Assembly: GCA_036015235.1 (NCBI GenBank)
Contig: CP107926.1
Span: forward strand, 4,855,501 to 4,919,500
Origin: Streptomyces sp. NBC_00433
GTDB lineage: Bacteria > Actinomycetota > Actinomycetes > Streptomycetales > Streptomycetaceae
Reading direction: 5' to 3'
Length of the DNA: 64,000 bases
Part shown: piece by piece, positions 59,676 to 64,000 of the stretch
Numbering within the stretch: the first letter of the stretch is position 1
How the letters are laid out: the number at the start of each line of letters is the position of its first letter
Program-made: the position numbers and the translations under genes
The notes under the pieces: model-generated
Database searches by the model: none
The model's input: only the letters and a program-made list of their open reading frames with translations
Told to the model about the DNA's origin: nothing

Positions 59676-60180
59676 CCTCGAGGCCAGACCCCGGTCGTGA
59701 AGGTGAGGGACCGAGGCTCCGGGCGGGTGTCGATGGCCGGCATGGCCTGCTACAAGCCCGGCGAGCGGTCCCGGCTGATCTCTGCGATCCGCGAGTACCG
59801 CGGCCGCAGAGACGAACCGAAGGGCTGCGGCTGGCGCGACTTCCGCGACCTGATCGTCCGCGCCCGCATCCAACTCGGCGGGCCGATCGTGCTCGTCTGG
59901 GACAACGTCCGCCTGCACCTCACGGCCGGCATGCGGGAGTTCATCGATGCGAACGCCGAGTGGCTCACCGTGTTCCAGCTGGCCTCCTATGCACCTGACC
60001 TCAATCCACAGGAAGGTGTCTGGTCGCTGGTCAAACGCGACATCGGCAACCTCGCCGCGGCCGACCTCGGCCAGATCACCCGGGCCGTGAAGCGCCGGCT
60101 CAAGCAGATCCAATACCGGCCGCACGTGGTCGACGGCTGCCTCGCCGGCGCGGGCCTGGCCTACGGCACGGACGACCTAG
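59676..60180 (+). pseudogene. 3' half of an IS630-family transposase
   Basis: It encodes GSGRVSMAGMACYKPGERSR, then IVLVWDNVRLHLTAGMREFI and SYAPDLNPQEGVWSLVKRDI. These are the second Asp (VWDN) and the final Glu region of an IS630-type DDE transposase. The N-terminal half, with the first Asp and the DNA-binding domain, is missing and replaced by the copied gene tail at 59618-59675. The frame runs on to 60314 only by chance. No terminal inverted repeats are seen. Confidence 0.75.
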
Positions 60181-60267
60181 GGAACCACAATCAGCGGCCA
60201 CCCCGCCGCCCCCCCCGGACGAGCGCGCCACTGGTAGCGATCAGTTTGCTGCGCTTGTATAGGCGCC

Positions 60268-60675
60268 GTGAGCCCAGAACCCACCTTCGAAGATGTAGCC
60301 AATCCAACGCCTGAGGAGATGACCGCCTGGGCCTACGCGCCGGAAGCGCAGCCCCCGGTCTCCCAGGACTGGGACATCATCGCCACACGCCCAGCCTTCG
60401 GCTCACTATTCCTGACCCTCGCTGCCGACAGGCAGTGCCCTCACCGCCGCTTCTTCCTCGGCTGCCTGTACCTCCTAGCTGGCGACGCCGTGCGCACGCG
60501 CTTCCAGACGATGCCTGAAGTGAGCCTGCGCGCGCTGACTGACGAGGCAATGTCGGCCGGAGAAGCCTGGGTCAGCACTTGGGCGGCACGCACCCGAGGC
60601 ATGGTTCGTACCCCCGAGTCTTTCGACTACGAGGACTGGTGCGACCCGCGCGGTCTGGCCAGCACACCAACGTGA
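60268..60675 (+). CDS. hypothetical protein, 135 aa
   Basis: A soluble acidic protein beginning SPEPTFEDVANPTPEEMTAW, with a helical middle (CPHRRFFLGCLYLLAGDAVR) and an end ESFDYEDWCDP. GTG start. It is the last gene before attR. No family is recognised. Short tryptophan-rich proteins of this kind occur in streptomycete mobile DNA. Confidence 0.6.
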   Translation: MSPEPTFEDVANPTPEEMTAWAYAPEAQPPVSQDWDIIATRPAFGSLFLTLAADRQCPHRRFFLGCLYLLAGDAVRTRFQTMPEVSLRALTDEAMSAGEAWVSTWAARTRGMVRTPESFDYEDWCDPRGLASTPT

Positions 60676-60975
60676 TCAACCCGGAGCCGACATCACCGGT
60701 TCAACCTCAGTAGCGAGGGACCGCGGATCTGCGATGGCTGAAATGTCCGATTCTCGCGAAAAGCGCTTGACCAGTTAGTGTCCTCCCCGCTCCCGCGGAG
60801 TTGGTCCCAGGATCGGGCCGGTGGCCCAAGGCGACCAACTGTGCTCCGGCCACTCCTGCGGGGCTGTTTCACACCGCCCGCCGGTGTGGTCAACCCGTGG
60901 CCCGCGGTCCTGTCGGGGCGGCGGGCGTACGGCCGTTTCGCCAGGTCAAAGGCAAGGTATGGGCGAAGCGCCAAG
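60676..60975. other. 300-bp gap before attR
   Basis: I see no gene or clear signal. The last 15 bases before attR (GCGAAGCGCCAAG) vaguely resemble the D-arm of tRNA-Ser. Confidence 0.4.
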
Positions 60976-61035
60976 CGGTCTTGAAAACCGTCGTGGCAGC
61001 GATGTCACCGTGGGTTCAAATCCCACAGCCTCCGC
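60976..61035 (+). other. attR: 60-bp direct repeat of tRNA-Ser 3' end
   Basis: Exact copy of 39492-39551, including the anticodon loop, variable arm, T-arm and 3' acceptor strand. It bounds the integrated element on the right; no 5' half of a tRNA precedes it. The element length between repeats is about 21.5 kb. Confidence 0.93.
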
Positions 61036-61290
61036 GGTAGCAGGAAACACGCGGGTGAGGGCGGGTCTCGGTTCTCCGAGACCCGCCCTCACCCGTTGTG
61101 CTGTCCCGCCTGTGTGCCCCTGCATCCCCCTGTTGGCCAGTGCGTGTGGCCAACCTGTGGCCAGGTTCGGGAAGCGGTGGTCGAGTTGCCGTCTGCTATC
61201 CCCGCTGGACCTGGCCCCCGGCTGGGCGGCCTCGCGCGTCGTGGACCTCATCCCTGAGGGCTCGGCGGCCGGCTTCGGCGCCGGCCGCGG
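61036..61290 (+). pseudogene. remnant of a second, related element: arm sites and glycosyltransferase shred
   Basis: After attR come a hairpin, then GTCCCGCCT and CCAGTGCGTGTGG at 61137-61149, followed by GTGGCCA twice at an 11-base period (61146-61152, 61157-61163). This mirrors 39621-39680 just inside attL at the same distance. Then 61196-61290 encodes APGWAASRVVDLIPEGSAAG, matching ALGWATSRVLDLLPDGSTAG of the glycosyltransferase at 48752-49510. No start or other motifs of that gene remain. Confidence 0.6.
61052..61095 (+). terminator. 20-bp hairpin terminator beyond attR
   Basis: Arms 61052-61071 and 61076-61095 are perfectly complementary with loop TTCT. It is in the same position relative to the tRNA end as the hairpin at 39574-39610 but unrelated in sequence. 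Confidence 0.85.
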
Positions 61291-61372
61291 CGGGCTGTGC
61301 CGCGTCGCTCTCGGGGTGTGCCGGCCGGGTCCGGAGTGGATCACCGCATCTGCCTCTGCCGTGGCCCGGTGG

Positions 61373-61387
61373 GATAATTGTGCTGTG
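61373..61387 (+). promoter_or_regulatory. leaderless promoter of the membrane phosphatase
   Basis: GATAAT (61373-61378) lies six bases before the GTG at 61385, with no ribosome-binding site. This decides the start. Confidence 0.5.
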
Positions 61388-62500
61388 GGAGGCTGGCGTG
61401 CGGAGTGGGACCACGTTGTTGCGAGGCCGTCGGGCCGCGCGACAGTACTGGTGCCGCTTGCGATAATCGCGGTCATCAGCGTGTGGGACCTGATGTCCTC
61501 GACGGCCGTCCACCTCGGGCCGCTCGTGGCGCTGGCACCGGCCGTGACCGCAGCCTTCGCGGGGCCGTGGATGACGGCGCTCGTCGGGCTCGTGGCGATT
61601 GGCGCCCAGGAATTCGTCGACGGATACGACGGCGAGAACATGACCAACCACATAGCGCAGTTCGCCGCCCTGGCGGGGCTCTGCGCTGCGATGGTTGCGA
61701 CGAGCTATGTGCGGGAGCACCGGAACTGGCAGCTGACCCGTTTGCGGTCGGTGGCCGACGCGGCACAGAGATGCGTCTTGCGGCCTCCACCGAGGCACAT
61801 CGGTCCGCTGCGGCTGGGATGGCTGTATCTGGCGGCCGAGGACGAGGCCCAGATCGGCGGCGACCTCTTCGCCACTGCCCGGGGCGCCGAGCCGTGCACC
61901 CGGGTGATCATGGGAGACGTCCGGGGCAAAGGGGTGGCCGCCATAGGAGAGGTGTCGGTCGTTCTCGGCGCCTTCAGGGAGGGCGCGCACCGCTGTCCCA
62001 GCCTGCGTGATCTTGTGACGACGCTGGAGGAGAGTGTCAGCCGGAATATCGAGGAGGTCGCCGACGTCGAGGCCGATCTCGGTGAGCACTTCATCACCGC
62101 GCTCATGCTGGAGATCCCCGATCAGGGTGAGACCGCTGATCTGCTGAACTGCGGGCACCCGCCGCCCCTGCTGATCCACCGGAGCCGCGTCACCACCCTC
62201 GACTTCGAGCACTCCTCGCCCCCACTGGGCATGGGCGGGCTGGCGGGTATGGGCCAGCGCATCGACTCGATCGCCTTCGAAGCGGGCGACATGCTGCTGC
62301 TCTACACCGACGGCGTCATCGAGGCCCGTTCGCCGAGCGGGCAGTTCTACCCCCTCGCCGAGCGTCTGCGTTCCTTCTCCGGGTCCACCCCCGACGCCCT
62401 GCTGCGGGAGATCCAAGGCGACCTGTTCGGCCACGTGGGAAGGGAACCCGGCGATGACGTCGCCCTCCTGGCGATCCAGCGCCTCCCGGCCAAGGCGTAG
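61385..62500 (+). CDS. membrane SpoIIE-type PP2C phosphatase
   Basis: A 371-residue protein. Three hydrophobic segments lie in the first 115 residues (VLVPLAIIAVISVWDLM; VALAPAVTAAFAGPWMTALV; IAQFAALAGLCAAMVATSYV). A cytosolic phosphatase domain follows: RPPPRHIGPLRLGWLYLAAE, IGGDLFATARG, VIMGDVRGKGVAAIGE with the metal-binding Asp, NCGHPPPLLI and LLLYTDGVIEARS, and a final DDVALLAI. All acidic ligands look intact. Such phosphatases act on anti-anti-sigma partners. The start is GTG 61385; the longer frame would run through attR. Confidence 0.88.
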   Translation: MGGWRAEWDHVVARPSGRATVLVPLAIIAVISVWDLMSSTAVHLGPLVALAPAVTAAFAGPWMTALVGLVAIGAQEFVDGYDGENMTNHIAQFAALAGLCAAMVATSYVREHRNWQLTRLRSVADAAQRCVLRPPPRHIGPLRLGWLYLAAEDEAQIGGDLFATARGAEPCTRVIMGDVRGKGVAAIGEVSVVLGAFREGAHRCPSLRDLVTTLEESVSRNIEEVADVEADLGEHFITALMLEIPDQGETADLLNCGHPPPLLIHRSRVTTLDFEHSSPPLGMGGLAGMGQRIDSIAFEAGDMLLLYTDGVIEARSPSGQFYPLAERLRSFSGSTPDALLREIQGDLFGHVGREPGDDVALLAIQRLPAKA

Positions 62501-62585
62501 CGCTCCTGGACTTGGCTGTTGCTGACGGCCACCTCGTAGCGCGCCGACCAGGACGGGGAGCGTCGTCGTGGTTCGCTGCGAGCCC

Positions 62586-63578
62586 TCAAGCGGCCAATAC
62601 CACGGCCAGCATCGCCAGCCAGCCCAGCGAGACAAAGGCGGGAAGCAACACCATCACCAGCCCGGTCGGTGACGATTGCAGCCACGCTGTTCCCGGCTCG
62701 GTGATCTGCCGCCCCACGATCCGCTGGCCGCCGTGCCAGGCCATGTGTTCTTCCAGTTCCACGACCGTGCTCTTGCGGGACTGCAAATACAGCCGCCCGT
62801 AACGCAGCATGACGGCGAACGCCAGGCCCGACACAAAACCGATCACCGTGATGACCGCCCCGATGCCCTGCGCCACGCCCTGTGACTGTGCGCCCTCTTT
62901 GCCGAGGGTGAATGCCAGTGTGGCTGCCAGGCCTGCCGTGATGTAGAGGAAGTTATTGAGTTTGTTCCAGTTGATGATGTCCTCGTGTTTGTACAGGTCC
63001 ACGGCGATCCCGTACTGCGTCTGCAGCATCGACTCGCGCGGCTTCCGCGACACCCACACCACGCGTAGCCGGCCGTCCGGTGGTCGCAACCGTGTCAGTT
63101 CCTCAAAGCCCATCTTTCGGTGAAACTGCGTCGACGCCTCGTTCTGTGGCTCGCTGACCACCGCCGCGATCACCGGGTTGGACGTCCACTGCTCCAGTAC
63201 GTGGTGGTACAGCCGCGATGCAACGCCCTGTCGCGCCGCGGCGCGGGCCACGCACACCTGTTTGATCACCAAAAAGCTGCCGAGGGTGGTCTTTATCCGG
63301 TGGTTCAGCCACTCATCAGGTTCGATCTGCTCGTCGCTGTACGCCAGCAGGAATCCCAGGACGTCGGTTCCCTTCACGGCCACGTAGAAGTGCTCCGCGC
63401 TCGCCAGTCGGCTCCGGTAGACCTCGTCTGTGTACTCCGACACCAGGAAACCGTCCCGGCCGGCGACAACGGGGTCAATTCCCTCCAGGCTCCTGGACTG
63501 CGCTAATTCGAAGATCATCGGGACGTGCTCCGGGGTCGCCCGCATGATCTCGATCTTCGCTTGAGCAGGCGTCGCCAC
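62586..63578 (-). CDS. GNAT acetyltransferase fused to a two-helix membrane domain
   Basis: A 330-residue protein. Residues 5-175 form a GNAT fold: IMRATPEHVPMIFELAQS, the acetyl-CoA loop VARAAARQGVASRLYHHVLE, and a late NEASTQFHRKMGF. Residues 200-330 hold three to four hydrophobic segments (LYITAGLAATLAFTL; GIGAVITVIGFVSGLAFAVM; LVMVLLPAFVSLGWLAMLAV) with a cytosolic ELEEHMAWHGGQ between. I do not know this fusion by name. The GTG at 63578 has GGAGG eight bases upstream. It is convergent with the phosphatase gene. Confidence 0.8.
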   Translation of the reverse strand: MATPAQAKIEIMRATPEHVPMIFELAQSRSLEGIDPVVAGRDGFLVSEYTDEVYRSRLASAEHFYVAVKGTDVLGFLLAYSDEQIEPDEWLNHRIKTTLGSFLVIKQVCVARAAARQGVASRLYHHVLEQWTSNPVIAAVVSEPQNEASTQFHRKMGFEELTRLRPPDGRLRVVWVSRKPRESMLQTQYGIAVDLYKHEDIINWNKLNNFLYITAGLAATLAFTLGKEGAQSQGVAQGIGAVITVIGFVSGLAFAVMLRYGRLYLQSRKSTVVELEEHMAWHGGQRIVGRQITEPGTAWLQSSPTGLVMVLLPAFVSLGWLAMLAVVLAA

Positions 63579-63674
63579 GCCCTCACCTCCAACTGAACCA
63601 ATACACCAGGCCCTCATCAGAAGCCTGTCCTGACGGTCCATCGGACGCAAGGGCGTGTCCACTCAGGCCGCGGG

Positions 63675-63749
63675 GTGGTCAAGCGTGGGGTGGTCAGGCG
63701 CGGGTTGGTCAGGCGCGGGTTGGTCAGGCGTGGGTTGGTCAGGCGTGGG
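63675..63749. repeat. 15-bp tandem repeat, five units
   Basis: Units (G/T)TGGTCAGGCG(C/T)GGG start at 63675, 63690, 63705, 63720 and 63735. The last covers the stop codon (63739-63741) of the regulator gene, and every unit carries the same TCA (TGA on the minus strand). Confidence 0.9.
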
Positions 63750-64000
63750 GCGGGGTGCGGGGGGTGAGGAGGGCGCGGTTGAAGGCTTCGGCCACCGCGG
63801 CCGCGCGGTCGCTGACGTTGAGTTTGGCGTAGACGTTCAGCAGGTGGGTCTTCACCGTGGCCTCGCTGATCAGGAGGCGGGTCGCCACTTCGCGGTTGGT
63901 GGCTCCGGCCGCCACCCATTCGAGGACCTCGTGTTCGCGGGGGCTGAGCAGGGTGGGGGCGGGGGTGCGGACGTGGTTCATCAGGCGGGCCGCCACCGAG
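63739..64000 (-). CDS. NarL/FixJ-family regulator, N-terminus outside window
   Basis: The C-terminal 86 or so residues of a LuxR-type response regulator. The helix-turn-helix reads LLSPREHEVLEWVAAGATNR, then LLISEATVKTHLLNVYAKLN and VSDRAAAVAEAFNRALL. The frame is open to the window edge (SVAARLMNHVR), so an ATG at 63989 or so is not the true start and the receiver domain lies beyond. The stop falls inside the last 15-bp tandem repeat unit. Confidence 0.88.
   Translation of the reverse strand, partial: SVAARLMNHVRTPAPTLLSPREHEVLEWVAAGATNREVATRLLISEATVKTHLLNVYAKLNVSDRAAAVAEAFNRALLTPRTPPHA

Noticed and set aside
59511..60314. 267-codon frame taken as a whole gene
   Set aside because: Its first third is the copied tail of another gene plus intergenic DNA; only 59676-60180 is transposase, so it is a chance fusion.
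63675..63749. 15-bp repeats considered as CRISPR or iterons
   Set aside because: Units are directly abutting, too short for CRISPR, and lie at a gene end with no replication gene nearby.

Overview
The window reads as chromosome of a streptomycete or close relative (Streptomycetaceae). GC is very high, GTG starts and GTGA/ATGA stop-start overlaps are frequent, and the backbone order (ABC exporter genes, rhomboid-like protein, HAD hydrolase, serS, DnaA-box region, pheA, Tat DyP peroxidase, copper cluster, M24 aminopeptidase, SpoIIE phosphatase, DUF5926/SEC-C protein, GDPD, HtrA-like protease, tRNA-Ser) is the one I know from Streptomyces chromosome cores. No species call is possible from sequence alone.

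Layout. (1) 1-9070 is accessory. A cassette of ribbon-helix-helix antitoxin, PIN toxin and a convergent, always identically truncated piece of an LLM-class flavin oxidoreductase appears three times (the first cut by the window edge). Between copies sit an ABC exporter, a PmtA-like methyltransferase, a histidine kinase/response regulator pair, a CcbP-like small protein and an unknown 392-aa protein. (2) 9163-13038 is a lipid-like set: MerR regulator, predicted metal-dependent hydrolase, and an EphD-like alpha/beta-hydrolase-SDR fusion. (3) 13211-39417 is conserved backbone. It carries a four-gene ABC operon, serS and pheA separated by a gap full of DnaA boxes, a DyP peroxidase, CopC/D, PCuAC, Sco1 and YcnI copper proteins, two anti-sigma-type ATP-binding proteins and a SpoIIE phosphatase. 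(4) 39464-39550 is tRNA-Ser(UGA). An integrated actinomycete integrative element of about 21.5 kb follows. It is bounded by 60-bp direct repeats of the tRNA 3' end (39492-39551 and 60976-61035). Its core is int, xis, small DUF genes, an FtsK/TraSA-type translocase, an SpdB/DUF2637-like membrane protein and a KorSA-like GntR regulator. Cargo includes a family 2 glycosyltransferase, further GntR and ATP-binding regulators, an FkbM methyltransferase, and a low-GC right end. (5) From 61036, outside attR, the sequence again looks like the left arm of such an element and then a shred of the same glycosyltransferase, which suggests a decayed second element. The chromosome resumes with a membrane SpoIIE phosphatase, a GNAT-membrane fusion protein and the end of a NarL-type regulator.

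Most interesting part. At 56024-59227, inside the element, a 76-residue peptide ending in Leu-Cys-Val-Ile is followed by a 12-bp hairpin, a TPR protein with a TTG start chosen by a strong ribosome-binding site, and an isopenicillin-N-synthase-type iron oxygenase with intact His/Asp/His and Arg-x-Ser residues. The classical substrate of that family ends in Cys-Val. The arrangement looks like an undescribed peptide-modification locus (precursor, partner, tailoring oxygenase). This is inference and is marked as such. Around it lie remnants of an AAA ATPase, a methyltransferase, two insertion sequences and a copied gene tail, showing repeated recombination at this end.
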